NCBI RefSeq assembly: GCF_012913485.1
Contig: NZ_CP051774.1
Span: 186,001 to 250,000, forward strand
DNA from: Luteolibacter luteus
GTDB lineage: Bacteria > Verrucomicrobiota > Verrucomicrobiia > Verrucomicrobiales > Akkermansiaceae
Length of the DNA: 64,000 nt
Direction of reading: 5' to 3'
How positions within the stretch are numbered: the first letter of the stretch is position 1; the number at the start of each line of letters is the position of its first letter. Below the pieces are notes generated by a model that was not told where the DNA came from, ran no database searches, and saw only the letters and a program-made list of their open reading frames with translations. The translations under genes and the position numbers were made by a program. Shown piece after piece: positions 44,991 to 54,025 of the stretch.

Positions 44991-46406
44991 CTACTTCGCG
45001 GGTCCTTCGAAGGACTTGATCCACCGGTTCAGGTCATCGCGGAGTCCTTCCTTTGTGCCTGCTGTCGGGCCGAAGGGGCGGACGGTGCGGAGCACGAGGG
45101 CCTCGGGAAGGTCATCACGGGATTGGTCCCGCACCCAGCGCCTGCGAAGCGCGGCAGTGGAGGCGCCATCGGGCAAGGCTTCGACCTCGGCCAAGCGGCT
45201 CTGTAGGAAAGCGGCCGCATCTGCCTTCCATTCTACCTCACTGTAGGCAGAGAGGCGGTCAATCTTACGGCTGAATGTGGCCAGGCTCACCAACATCCTG
45301 GGATGCTGGTCACTGAGCCCGCCTACCATGAGTGCATCAAATTCACGCATCGCAGCCAAGAGTACTTCCTTGTCCCGATCCGTCACCCCACCGAGATCCT
45401 TGTCAATGATCTCGCGAGCTCTCGCCATCAATGCCTTGCGAATCTCCGAGGGAGAACGCTCGACGGGATCGGCCGGTTCGAGTCGCGATTGTTCGTCGGA
45501 TACCTTCTGGGGCCTTGCTTCTGTCTTGGCACCGCTGCTCTCCGCGATCGCCAAGGCTGGGCTGGTTTCGTCAGAAGCTCTGGCGGTTAAGTCAGCCTTC
45601 CTCCCATCGAGGTTAGGAAGGAATCGCCAACCAAGACCAAGGGCGAGGAGGAGGACGAGGAGTGTGGTTTTTTTCAAGACGGTGGCAGTGAGGATAGCAG
45701 TGAAGCTGGCGAGTGCACCCGCCCCGGCACCGGCAGCAGTGGCGCTAGTGGCCAGGGCCTTCGAGGCGAGACTGGATGCCGCGGGAAGTACTGCCTGTGC
45801 ATCTGAGGCGAAGCCGGTGAGCATGGCGGCGGCGAGTGTGCCGCCAGCCTGGCAGCCCCGCCGGGCGAGATGGGCACGGAGCCGCTCGGTGGCACGATCC
45901 ACCCTCTTCTGTGCCGCGGCGGTAGCGATGCCAAGCGTAGTGGCGATCTCACGAATGGTGAGCGAGCGATAGAAGCGGAGGAGCAATGCCTCGCGGTCCT
46001 TCGCAGGGAGGGCGGCGAGTGCTTCATCGAGCAGGGGTTCCATTTCTTTCCAGACACTCGTGCTCGCGGGATCCAGAGCTGAAGTTTCCATGGCAAGTTG
46101 CAGGTAATGGCGCTTCCGGTCCTCACGTCGGGATTTCCGGGCGAGATTCCTCGCATGCATCATGGCAGTGGCGTGGAGCCATCCGCCGAGTGATGCGCAG
46201 GTCAGCAGCGTCGATGCCTTTGCCGCGAGGGTAATGAAGGTGAGCTGCGATGCTTCCGTCGCGATGGATTCATCGCCACAGGTCCTGCGGGCAGTGGCGT
46301 GGACGAGCGCGGTGTACCGCTCCACGAGGGAGTGGAATGCGGCTTCACGATGCTCGCGGAGCCACTGGCTCAGGAGTTCGTGATCGGATGGCACGCTCGT
46401 TTCCAT
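44991..46406 (-). CDS. ECF sigma factor with membrane helix and C-terminal extension
   Basis: A predicted 471-residue protein from ATG 46406. Residues 25-92 are sigma region 2 (YTALVHATARRTCGDESIAT, WLHATAMMHARNLARKSRRE). Residues 125-180 are region 4 (LPAKDREALLLRFYRSLTIR, IATTLGIATAAAQKRVDRAT). After an Ala-rich stretch there is a membrane helix (about 247-262, KKTTLLVLLLALGLGWRF), and then about 210 residues presumably outside the membrane. A typical ECF factor ends near residue 190, so the rest is an extension, perhaps a built-in sensor or anti-sigma part. It is next to the paralog array, in the same orientation as the two genes upstream of it, and 176 bases away from them. Confidence 0.9.
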   Translation of the reverse strand: METSVPSDHELLSQWLREHREAAFHSLVERYTALVHATARRTCGDESIATEASQLTFITLAAKASTLLTCASLGGWLHATAMMHARNLARKSRREDRKRHYLQLAMETSALDPASTSVWKEMEPLLDEALAALPAKDREALLLRFYRSLTIREIATTLGIATAAAQKRVDRATERLRAHLARRGCQAGGTLAAAMLTGFASDAQAVLPAASSLASKALATSATAAGAGAGALASFTAILTATVLKKTTLLVLLLALGLGWRFLPNLDGRKADLTARASDETSPALAIAESSGAKTEARPQKVSDEQSRLEPADPVERSPSEIRKALMARAREIIDKDLGGVTDRDKEVLLAAMREFDALMVGGLSDQHPRMLVSLATFSRKIDRLSAYSEVEWKADAAAFLQSRLAEVEALPDGASTAALRRRWVRDQSRDDLPEALVLRTVRPFGPTAGTKEGLRDDLNRWIKSFEGPAK

Positions 46407-46531
46407 GTTCTGGAAGAGAGTGTCACGCTGCCGGAAATGGCAGACAAAAATTTTTGCGGAAGACGCAGCAAGCACTCAATCCGGACCGGAGAACATCCTG
46501 TGAAATACTTCTCCATTTCAGTCCGCGGATC

Positions 46532-46547
46532 TTCGTTAGGCCTCGGG
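46532..46547 (-). promoter_or_regulatory. 16-base motif shared with the region upstream of 62578
   Basis: Minus-strand CCCGAGGCCTAACGAA lies 126 bases upstream of the sigma factor start. The same sequence with one change (CCCGAGGCATAACGAA) lies at 63854-63869, upstream of another family gene on the same strand. A common promoter element is possible, but a chance match cannot be excluded. Confidence 0.3.
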
Positions 46548-46582
46548 ATTGGAAAGATAGCCACCCGCCGAATTCCGGGGGG

Positions 46583-47734
46583 TCAATTCATGCCGTTCCA
46601 CCCATCAAGCACCATCTGCCGCCAAGCCTCCCGTGCACGGCGGGAGAAGGGAGTATCGACCTGATGCATCCACTTGTCCTCCGCGGCACGCAAGATCGAC
46701 GTCCGCTCTGCCACAGGGATCGAGTTCCACGAGGCATCGAGCTTCTCCGATGTATTCGTGCCGAGCAGCGCCGCCGCGAGAAACTCCTCACGCCGCCCGA
46801 GTCGATCGGCGGCGGACAGCAGTTCTGGCGCGAGCTTCCCGCCTTGGAGCCCGCCGATATCCGACCAGGCTTGATCCAAAAACACCGCGGGCAGCGCGCC
46901 TGCGGCCTCCAGCGCCTGCTCGCGATCCCGGGCATCGGGGCAAGCCGCGATATTCTCCAGCAATAGCCTTCCCTGACGCTCCATGAGCTCGTTGTTGAGA
47001 TACTCCGGATGCGCGGCTAGCCATTCGCTCGACTCCACCGGAGATCGCTTCGACCATTCATAAAGCAGGTTTTCGGGGATGCTCGTGGGTGGCGTCTCGG
47101 TAGTCACCAGAAAATCCAGCGCTTTTCTGAAATTGAAATCCCCGCTGTAGGCCGCGACCAGAAAGACCCTGCTCTCCTTCGATGGCATCTCGCCGAAAAT
47201 CTCGATCATCTTGTCTGCAGAGAAACCGGCTGCGGCAAAGACGCAGCCTTCCAAGGCGGGTCTCCCCCACTCCGGATCCGCGAATTCGCCCCGATGCCGC
47301 TTGAAGAGTTCGAAGGCCTTCCATGGATCCTTCAGGGCAAACAAACCGAGAATCCTTTCGCTGAGCAAGGAACGAAGCTTCTCATCCTGGATGGCAAGCG
47401 CCTGATCGAAAGCCTGCCAGCCGAGGCGATCGGTCAGCACCTCCAACACCATGGCAAAGTCGTGATTCTCCAGCGTCGCGTTTGCCGAGAGCCAATCCCA
47501 CAAGGCCTTCGTTTCGCAGCGAACGAGTATCGAGCGCAGTTGCTGATCTTCATCTTTCAGGGTCACGAGACTCCCGGGAGACGAGGAACTCTCATCGCGA
47601 GAACCGCTCTTCGACGCGATGGCTTGCCCTGTCGGAGCGGAAACCTCTCTACGCCCGCTCAGCCCGAAACCGACTCCGGCCGAGAGAAAAACAAGGCATG
47701 TCGATACGAAGATGAGCTGGTGCATCTTAATCAT
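46583..47734 (-). CDS. W-x3-DP family protein, type C (left copy)
   Basis: A predicted 383-residue single-pass protein (LIFVSTCLVFLSAGVGFGLS helix, basic GRR end). It aligns along its whole length with the protein at 61352: compare DPWKAFELFKRHRGEFADPE and DPWKALEEWQKHRSEFDHKI, AAAGFSADKMIEIF and AAAGISADQLLKVF, DFNFRKALDFL and DFDFRKVLDHM, and AHPEYLNNE and AHPEYLQVE. Repeats include WSKRSPVESSEWLAAHP. It overlaps the upstream gene by ATGA (47734). The two type C genes lie on opposite sides of the plus-strand array, both facing left. Confidence 0.85.
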   Translation of the reverse strand: MIKMHQLIFVSTCLVFLSAGVGFGLSGRREVSAPTGQAIASKSGSRDESSSSPGSLVTLKDEDQQLRSILVRCETKALWDWLSANATLENHDFAMVLEVLTDRLGWQAFDQALAIQDEKLRSLLSERILGLFALKDPWKAFELFKRHRGEFADPEWGRPALEGCVFAAAGFSADKMIEIFGEMPSKESRVFLVAAYSGDFNFRKALDFLVTTETPPTSIPENLLYEWSKRSPVESSEWLAAHPEYLNNELMERQGRLLLENIAACPDARDREQALEAAGALPAVFLDQAWSDIGGLQGGKLAPELLSAADRLGRREEFLAAALLGTNTSEKLDASWNSIPVAERTSILRAAEDKWMHQVDTPFSRRAREAWRQMVLDGWNGMN

Positions 47735-48741
47735 TCCCCGGATTCAGAAGTCGGGTGTCTCAAGATCGGATAGAGATTGAGAAGATCATTCCGGCGACCG
47801 GGGTTCCCCTTCCCAAACTCGGCCAAGCCTCCGGCGATGCGGGCTAGCCTGTCCTCCGGAAGTGCTTCAAGCCCGCGCTGGATATCTGCCCGCAGATCTT
47901 CCTTGTTCCAACCGGCCCCCAGAAACTCTGACACCCGGTCGGAGAAGGGCACCCGGACATCATCCCAGGTATCCAACCTCGCCAATGCCCCGATGGGATC
48001 CGTGCTCGCCCACGCTGAGAAGAAGCCGGAGAGCGGGATGCCATCCTTGGCCAGAGCTTCGGCGGCACCGCTTTCGAGCCATGGCTTCACATCCATATCA
48101 GGCTGGAACAGAAGTTCATCCTGATAGGAGTTCGTCTTGCCCGCAAAAAGAAGCACCCAAGGAATCTCCGACCAAGCGGACCGCAAGGCCTCGGGACCAG
48201 CCTTGGCGCGGTGCTGGAGCAGTTCCATTACCGTCCCCGGGAAACAAGGCGGCTTCCGCTTGCTGGCAATCACTGCATCGAGCGCCGCATCCGGATCCGC
48301 TTGTGCCCAGCCTGCCATGACATGGCCGCGGCGCTCCGGAGCGCATTCATCGACCCACTCCACTGCCGCCATTCCCTCACGCTTTCCCAGCTCGAAGAGA
48401 GCAACGCAGAGTGAAGCCTCTGTTTTCTCTACCTTCAGCCACTCGGTCTCATCATCGAAGGAGGCCAACCTCTTCAAGAGTTCCTGGATCCTGCCACGCA
48501 ACGCGGCGGTTGAAAGCGATGCATCCGCTTCCGCAACCTGCCCGCTGGCAAGCTCTGCTTGCTCGCGCAGCTTCTGGAGATCTCGCTGGAGATCGGCTGC
48601 GGAGTTAGGCCGCGCTTCGTGAGTTGAGCGCCTTTTCTCCCCACGCGCAGCTTCCGGTCTCCCCGCCGGCATGCCGCGGCTGACCACGAAGCCTGCAAGA
48701 CCCAGCAACGGTGGGATCAGCCATCTGAGGGAGATGTGCAT
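47731..48741 (-). CDS. W-x3-DP family protein, divergent from the array
   Basis: A predicted 336-residue single-pass protein (LRWLIPPLLGLAGFVVSRGM helix). An early coiled coil (LQRDLQKLREQAELASGQVA) is followed by family repeats WAQADPDAALDAVI and WASTDPIGALARLD. It is the first gene of a minus-strand pair: its stop overlaps the type C start. The 132-base gap to the plus-strand gene at 48874 is a shared divergent upstream region. Confidence 0.8.
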   Translation of the reverse strand: MHISLRWLIPPLLGLAGFVVSRGMPAGRPEAARGEKRRSTHEARPNSAADLQRDLQKLREQAELASGQVAEADASLSTAALRGRIQELLKRLASFDDETEWLKVEKTEASLCVALFELGKREGMAAVEWVDECAPERRGHVMAGWAQADPDAALDAVIASKRKPPCFPGTVMELLQHRAKAGPEALRSAWSEIPWVLLFAGKTNSYQDELLFQPDMDVKPWLESGAAEALAKDGIPLSGFFSAWASTDPIGALARLDTWDDVRVPFSDRVSEFLGAGWNKEDLRADIQRGLEALPEDRLARIAGGLAEFGKGNPGRRNDLLNLYPILRHPTSESGE

Positions 48742-48873
48742 CGAACGTTCGACGGCAGCTTCTGGTTTTCATTCACGGGAAAGACAAAGGAATTCGGAAG
48801 CGGCATGCGTGACACAGGCGATGGCTGCGAATCCGCTGGACCTGTTATCTAAACATTCGTTTTACTCAACGAC

Positions 48874-50124
48874 ATGAAGAAGCTGCGCCCGACCTTCGTT
48901 TTGCTTGCCCTGCTCAGCCTGATCGGCGGCGGCGTGGCGGTGAAGATGAGGACGGATGCACGTGCGAAGCGTGACGGGAACCAAGGCAGTGCGCGCAGTG
49001 AGGATAGCGGTGGAAGCGTAGCGGCAAGCAAGCGACCGCGCGCGGAGCAAGGCGACCCAGAACGCGTGAAGCGGGTGCACGAGTGGCTGCAGCTCACGGA
49101 GATCGATGCGCGGGACAGGGACATGTGGCAATCGGTCCACGCCACCATCGGCGGCCTCTCGCTGGAAGCCGTGAAAGCCCTGCTGGCAGATCGCGGGGCA
49201 TTGGAACGTGTGAAGATGCCGCCGGGGAGCGATAGCTATCAGCCCGAGCAGTATCCGCTGCGCTTCACCATCCGCTCCCTGCTGTGGCAACGCTACGCGG
49301 CGCTGGCTCCGGATGGGGCTCTGGCTCTCGCCTTCCCTGATGATGCACCTGCAAAGGACAGCTTCATCCAGATCGAGGATGTGCTTCTCGGAGTCGCGAC
49401 GGTCGACCCGCGGCGTGCCTTTAAAGCCTGGCTGACCCACTATGCCGAGGCGGATGACTCCCAGTTCATGACACGCATGCCGCTGGAGATGGCGACTTGG
49501 GAGCTGGTGACAGAGTGCGCCAAACAGGACCCGGAGGCGGTGGCCTCGCAACTCGGCGAGGTAGGCCCCGGAATGAAAGGCCGCGCGTATGAGGGCTATG
49601 CCTGGGCTCTGGGCGGGGGTGCCGATTGGGCAGCAGAAGTAAGACGCTTCGATCACCTTTTCCCCGGTCCCGCGGAGCGGATCTTCGAGTCGCAACATCC
49701 CACGGCGGCGCTCGCTTCAAAGTGGGCCCAGTCCGATCCCGCGGCGGCTTTTCAATGGATCGCATCGCTGGAAAAAAATCCCGACCCTACATTGACAGCA
49801 ATGGGATATAGCCAGGTCATCGCAAGCTGCCTGACCGAGCAGCCTGCGGCGGCCGTGGAGTTCCTGAAACAATGGAAAGCGCCGGTGGCCAATGTGGACC
49901 AGCTCTATGCCAAAGTGCTCACCGGGCACGGCAGCGAGAACGCCACGATCGCCAATGGCACGCTGGAGCTGATTCGGGATCCCGCGCAGCGCGAGGCGGT
50001 GGCGCAGGAGCTGATCGCGAGCACTTCGACTTCTCGGGAGGTGCTGCGGATCCTAGAGACCTCCCCACGGCTCCCGGATCGCGTGAAGCAAGCGGCAAGC
50101 GCGGCGCTGTCGAGGTCGAATTGA
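48874..50124 (+). CDS. W-x3-DP family protein, first plus-strand gene of the array
   Basis: A predicted 416-residue protein. The N-terminal helix (RPTFVLLALLSLIGGGVAVK) lacks the Gly-Tyr-x-x-Gly-Arg ending. Repeats: ALAPDGALALAFP, VDPRRAFKAWLTHY, CAKQDPEAVASQL, WAQSDPAAAFQWIAS and LTEQPAAAVEFLKQW. It is not of type A or B; a 115-base gap separates it from the first A-B pair. GCGTGACAC at 48807-48815, in its upstream region, also occurs just before the ECF sigma start (minus strand, 46428-46420). Confidence 0.82.
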   Translation: MKKLRPTFVLLALLSLIGGGVAVKMRTDARAKRDGNQGSARSEDSGGSVAASKRPRAEQGDPERVKRVHEWLQLTEIDARDRDMWQSVHATIGGLSLEAVKALLADRGALERVKMPPGSDSYQPEQYPLRFTIRSLLWQRYAALAPDGALALAFPDDAPAKDSFIQIEDVLLGVATVDPRRAFKAWLTHYAEADDSQFMTRMPLEMATWELVTECAKQDPEAVASQLGEVGPGMKGRAYEGYAWALGGGADWAAEVRRFDHLFPGPAERIFESQHPTAALASKWAQSDPAAAFQWIASLEKNPDPTLTAMGYSQVIASCLTEQPAAAVEFLKQWKAPVANVDQLYAKVLTGHGSENATIANGTLELIRDPAQREAVAQELIASTSTSREVLRILETSPRLPDRVKQAASAALSRSN

Positions 50125-50239
50125 TCCGGCTAGCGGAATCTCCTCCTTCGATCTCAAGGCGCTTAACGATTTTTCACACGCCGTTCACCGGAAAAGCTGG
50201 ATCGACTCATGGCAATCGCTCAAATGCATCAACTAACCC

Positions 50240-51445
50240 ATGAGTCGTATTCCCGGCCTCTATCCCCTTTCCGTCGCCGCGATCGCGGGTCTGGCCGGTT
50301 GGGCGGCGTATGGCTTTGGCAAGGGTACGTCGGATGTCGCGCAGATCCCCGGTTCAACCCCGAAACCGGCGATCACCAAGGAGGCTTCTTCAAGCGCGCG
50401 AGGACGTGAGGCAAGGCCGGTGCTGGATCTGGCTGCCGAGATCGGGCGGATGTGCGGGAGCTCCCCGGTAGGACTGGAGAGTTGGGATACGATCCGCAGC
50501 CTGAGCCTGGAGCAAGTGGAGGAGGCGCTGGAGATCGCCCTGGCTCCGCCTTGGAAGAAATCCACGAGCGTAGTCCGGGAGATGCTCTTGACCCGCTGGG
50601 CCGAGCTCGACCCCGAGCAAGCGATGGCCAAGGCGGTGGAACTTCAGGAAGGAGAACAGTCGTCCCCGCCGGGAAAATCCGCGCTGTGGACCTGGGCGCA
50701 GCAGGATCCCGAGGCAGCACGCCGCTGGGCCGCCACGAATCCCGAAGCTGCGAAGAAACTCGGGTTCATCGCCATGCTCTCGAACCTCTGCCTCAAAGAG
50801 CTCCCGGCCGTGGCCATGGAGAAAGCGGCACTCTGGGGAACGGAAGTCCACAGCGCCACCATGTATCAGCTTGCGAGCATGACGGGGCTCAACAGGGTAT
50901 CCCGTCCGGAGTTCCTGAAGCTGTTGGAAGCTTTCCCTGAAGATCGGCGGGACGCGATGCGGAGCCAGTTCGTCGCAACATGGTGTGCCAGTGATCCCGA
51001 AGAGGGACTGGAGGGCCTAAAAGAACTGATCCCCGATGAAGGCGAGCGCAATAAACTGCGCGACCAAACCCTGAGATTCTGGAGCCGGAGCCAGCCATCG
51101 GAAGTCCTGGCATGGATCGAGGTTCATCCCCAGGAAACGAAACCGGAGAGTCAGGCCTACGCCTGGCGCGAGTGGGTAGGCCATCGCCCGGAGGAAGCCC
51201 TGAGCTGGCTGGAGGACCACGGGGATGACGCCAGGCTGGCCGAGGCAATCGTCCGCCATCTGCAGAGCTATGGATCGAATGATCCTTTTTCCGCCTCCGT
51301 GATTGACCAAAAGCAAAAGGACGGCCTGCGCCGCAGCTATCAGGTTTGGGCCGAAGCGGACCCTGATGCAGCCGCGAAGTGGCTGAGGTCCGCCGATCCG
51401 CAGGTGGCCGTCAGTCTCACGAATCCCTCGCCCGAGCCGAAATGA
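50240..51445 (+). CDS. Array protein type A, pair 1
   Basis: A predicted 401-residue single-pass protein. Membrane helix at about 9-24 with the end motif AAYGFGKG. Family tryptophans start repeats at residues 120, 152, 248, 281, 312 and 370, with close spacings of 31-33 residues, for example WAQQDPEAARRWAATNP and WAEADPDAAAKWLRSADPQ. Type A hallmarks: WDTIRSLSLEQVEEALEI near residue 82 and a terminal ADPQVAVSLT. Its stop overlaps the type B partner by ATGA. Each repeat would form a helical hairpin; no enzyme site is seen. Confidence 0.85.
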   Translation: MSRIPGLYPLSVAAIAGLAGWAAYGFGKGTSDVAQIPGSTPKPAITKEASSSARGREARPVLDLAAEIGRMCGSSPVGLESWDTIRSLSLEQVEEALEIALAPPWKKSTSVVREMLLTRWAELDPEQAMAKAVELQEGEQSSPPGKSALWTWAQQDPEAARRWAATNPEAAKKLGFIAMLSNLCLKELPAVAMEKAALWGTEVHSATMYQLASMTGLNRVSRPEFLKLLEAFPEDRRDAMRSQFVATWCASDPEEGLEGLKELIPDEGERNKLRDQTLRFWSRSQPSEVLAWIEVHPQETKPESQAYAWREWVGHRPEEALSWLEDHGDDARLAEAIVRHLQSYGSNDPFSASVIDQKQKDGLRRSYQVWAEADPDAAAKWLRSADPQVAVSLTNPSPEPK

Positions 51446-52713
51446 AGCCTTCCTCCGATAGAGCTCCGGTTTCTGCTCCGCTCCGCCGCGGCTTGATCGC
51501 ACTGGTGGTCATCGGCGGTGCGATGCTGGCAGGCTACGGTGCGGGGCGTACTTCACGTGAGACGAGTTCCCCTTCCACCCATCCTTCCCATCGTCCTGCT
51601 GAGCGCAGCCCCGCCGGAGAGAGTCGTGAGAACGGGTCAGCCGTCTCCAAGGAAGAACGCGCCCGGCAACTGACGCGCATCAAGACACGGGTAAGGGAGC
51701 TCTGCCTGACCGGCACGGTGATGCAGGACTGGGAAGCGGAGCGCGAATTGGCCGGGCTGTTGGCGCAGCTCAGCGCGACAGAGCTCAGTGATTTTTTCAA
51801 GGAGGTATCCCATCCTTACCAAGGAGTGGAGATCCGGATGCGCGTCTTGAACGCATGGGCGATCAAGGATGGGCCCGCAGCGATCGAAGCCACGGCGGCA
51901 AGATTGGATGACGTCCATCTGGCATTCGATGCCTACCTTGCGTGGGGCAACAAGGATCCGGATGCGGCTCTGAAGTGGCTGCGGGAGGGCGATCTCTCCG
52001 CCTACGCCAAGCAGCAGAAGAGCATGCTGCGGATGAATTTCCTCTTCGTGCTGGCGGACAGGGATCTGGAAAAATCCTTGAACGAGGTCCCGGACATGGA
52101 CGCCTTGGAGAAGAAGCTCTTCCTGCAACGGGTCACGGCTTCTGCGGCGATGGATGAGACGAAGATCATTAGGCTTCAGGAGTTCGCCGCCAGCGCCGAC
52201 GAGGGAACGCGGAATGCGGTCGAGGACGGCACGGTGCTGACGATGGGTAGCAAGGATCCAGCGAAAGGATTTGATTACATCGATGGCTTGGAGGCATCCA
52301 GGGCGAGAAAGACGGATCTGGAGCTGACCTTGCTCCGCGCCGTGCCGAATGAGCGGGTGGCGGAGAGCATGGATGCTTGGGCGGCACGGCATCCGGATGG
52401 GAAGGACATCCCCGACCGCATGTGGCAAGAGCTGGGGACGAAGCTGATTTTTTATCGCGATGGGATGCGGGCTTGGATGGACGGCATGGAGCCCGGCCCG
52501 ATGAGGGATGCCTTCTATCAGCACAGCGTGCGCCACCTCGTTTCCCGGGGAGACAGGGAGAGGGCGCTCCATTACATCGGCCAGATCGAGGACCCGGAGC
52601 AACGTGTTACAGCCATCCGGACCATGCACCGGATGTGGAGCGAATCGAACCCCGGGGAAGCGAAGACTTGGGAGGAGAGTCTCTCCGAGAGTGACCGGAA
52701 GCTGCTGGAGTGA
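51442..52713 (+). CDS. Array protein type B, pair 1
   Basis: A predicted 423-residue single-pass protein starting inside the end of the type A gene (ATGA). Helix at about 17-33 ending AGYGAGRTSR. Type B hallmarks: a helical block with WEAERELAGLLAQLSATELS, repeats WAIKDGPAAIEATA and WGNKDPDAALKWLREGD, then IPDRMWQELGTKLIFYRDGM, and MEPGPMRDAFYQHSVRHLVS followed by a final WSESNPGEAKTWEES. It presumably acts with its type A neighbour. Confidence 0.85.
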   Translation: MKPSSDRAPVSAPLRRGLIALVVIGGAMLAGYGAGRTSRETSSPSTHPSHRPAERSPAGESRENGSAVSKEERARQLTRIKTRVRELCLTGTVMQDWEAERELAGLLAQLSATELSDFFKEVSHPYQGVEIRMRVLNAWAIKDGPAAIEATAARLDDVHLAFDAYLAWGNKDPDAALKWLREGDLSAYAKQQKSMLRMNFLFVLADRDLEKSLNEVPDMDALEKKLFLQRVTASAAMDETKIIRLQEFAASADEGTRNAVEDGTVLTMGSKDPAKGFDYIDGLEASRARKTDLELTLLRAVPNERVAESMDAWAARHPDGKDIPDRMWQELGTKLIFYRDGMRAWMDGMEPGPMRDAFYQHSVRHLVSRGDRERALHYIGQIEDPEQRVTAIRTMHRMWSESNPGEAKTWEESLSESDRKLLE

Positions 52714-52804
52714 TGAAACCCATCGACAACACATCACCCATCGAAACCTCCCCAGGAAGCCGGATTCACGGCTGATAGGTGGCCGCCCTTTCTACCCACC
52801 ACGC

Positions 52805-54025
52805 ATGCGAACTTCCTTCATCACCCCCACCCTCACCGGACTGCTCGTGCTGGCAGCAGCGTGGGGCGGGTACCTCATGGGCCAGGGCAAGGCACCGGCA
52901 GTCCGCATGCTGGAGGCGAAGTCCGCCACTTCGAAGAATGCGGGGCGCGTGAAGGAGCCTGCGGCAGCGGGCAAACGCGAGAACGTGGAAGCCAGGATCC
53001 GTCAGCTGAGGGAGGCGAAGCTGGAGGAAGGGATGGCCATCAAGGACCAGTTGCCGGCATGGGAATACATCCGCACGCTGAGTTTGGATCAGGTGCAGCA
53101 GGCACTGCGCATCATCGGCCCCGATGCCGGGCCTGAGGAGCAGAGTCCGATTCTGGCAGCGATGCTTTATTCGCGATGGGCGCAGCTCGATCCCGCCACA
53201 GCCATGGAGACGCTCGCCGGACCGCATCGGAAGCAGGCCTGGGGACTGGGCCAAAATGCGCTGTGGACCTGGATGAAGAGCGATCCCGGGGCGGCCTATC
53301 AATGGTATCAGAAGAACCGCGAGTTGGCGAAGGAACTGGGCTTCGCAAAGAAGATGGCCGAGACGCTGGAGGACGAGCCAGCTGCCTCCGCGATCGGGAA
53401 GGCCAAGCTGCTGGGTGAAGAATTCCTGAACGAAGTCGCGAAAGGCATCGGCTCCCGGATGGCAGATAGCGCGGAGTCCCGTGAAACTTTCCTCCAACTC
53501 ATCGCGGAACTCCCGGAGGGCGATCGCGCGGAGGCCATCGGCCGGATGCTGATCGAGTGGGGCAAGCTTGACTCGCCTGCTGCCTTCCAAGCGCTAGGCT
53601 CGATCGGCGACGCCGGAAAACGGGACAACACCCGGCGCTACGTGCTCAGCAGTTGGTTGAAGCGCGATCCTGCCGGTCTTCAGGAATGGCTGCATGAGAA
53701 CCCGCAATCCAGCTCGCTGGATGAGCGGGCCAATCTCTGGAGCTACTGGGCCCGCGAACGGCCCGATGATGCCAGCCGCTGGCTCGCGACGCGCGGCAAT
53801 CCGCCGGAAATGGCAAAGGCGATCGTCCACCGCATGCAATCCGCGATCGAGGGAAGACCCATCCCGCTCGGTTACAGCGAAGGAGCGAATGAAGCCACCG
53901 CCATCCGTGCGAACTATCAAACTTGGTCCACTGCGGAACCGGAGGAAGCCGCACGCTGGCTGCAAGCCACCGATGCGAAGACCCGCCGCGCCATTGATGA
54001 AAGCAGCACCAGCGAGAAGCGATGA
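52805..54025 (+). CDS. Array protein type A, pair 2
   Basis: A predicted 406-residue protein from ATG 52805; the open frame upstream runs through the previous gene's end. Helix about 8-24 ending GGYLMGQGK. Repeat tryptophans at 125, 156, 252, 284, 315 and 374 match those of the pair 1 protein almost exactly in spacing. WEYIRTLSLDQVQQALRI and NALWTWMKSDPGAAYQWYQK are closest to the pair 1 and pair 3 proteins. The stop overlaps its type B partner by ATGA. Upstream gap 91 bases. Confidence 0.85.
   Translation: MRTSFITPTLTGLLVLAAAWGGYLMGQGKAPAVRMLEAKSATSKNAGRVKEPAAAGKRENVEARIRQLREAKLEEGMAIKDQLPAWEYIRTLSLDQVQQALRIIGPDAGPEEQSPILAAMLYSRWAQLDPATAMETLAGPHRKQAWGLGQNALWTWMKSDPGAAYQWYQKNRELAKELGFAKKMAETLEDEPAASAIGKAKLLGEEFLNEVAKGIGSRMADSAESRETFLQLIAELPEGDRAEAIGRMLIEWGKLDSPAAFQALGSIGDAGKRDNTRRYVLSSWLKRDPAGLQEWLHENPQSSSLDERANLWSYWARERPDDASRWLATRGNPPEMAKAIVHRMQSAIEGRPIPLGYSEGANEATAIRANYQTWSTAEPEEAARWLQATDAKTRRAIDESSTSEKR

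Noticed and set aside
46445-46456. Perfect palindrome CAAAAATTTTTG near the sigma factor start as an operator
   Set aside because: A simple A/T run that is self-complementary by composition; too little information to call a site.
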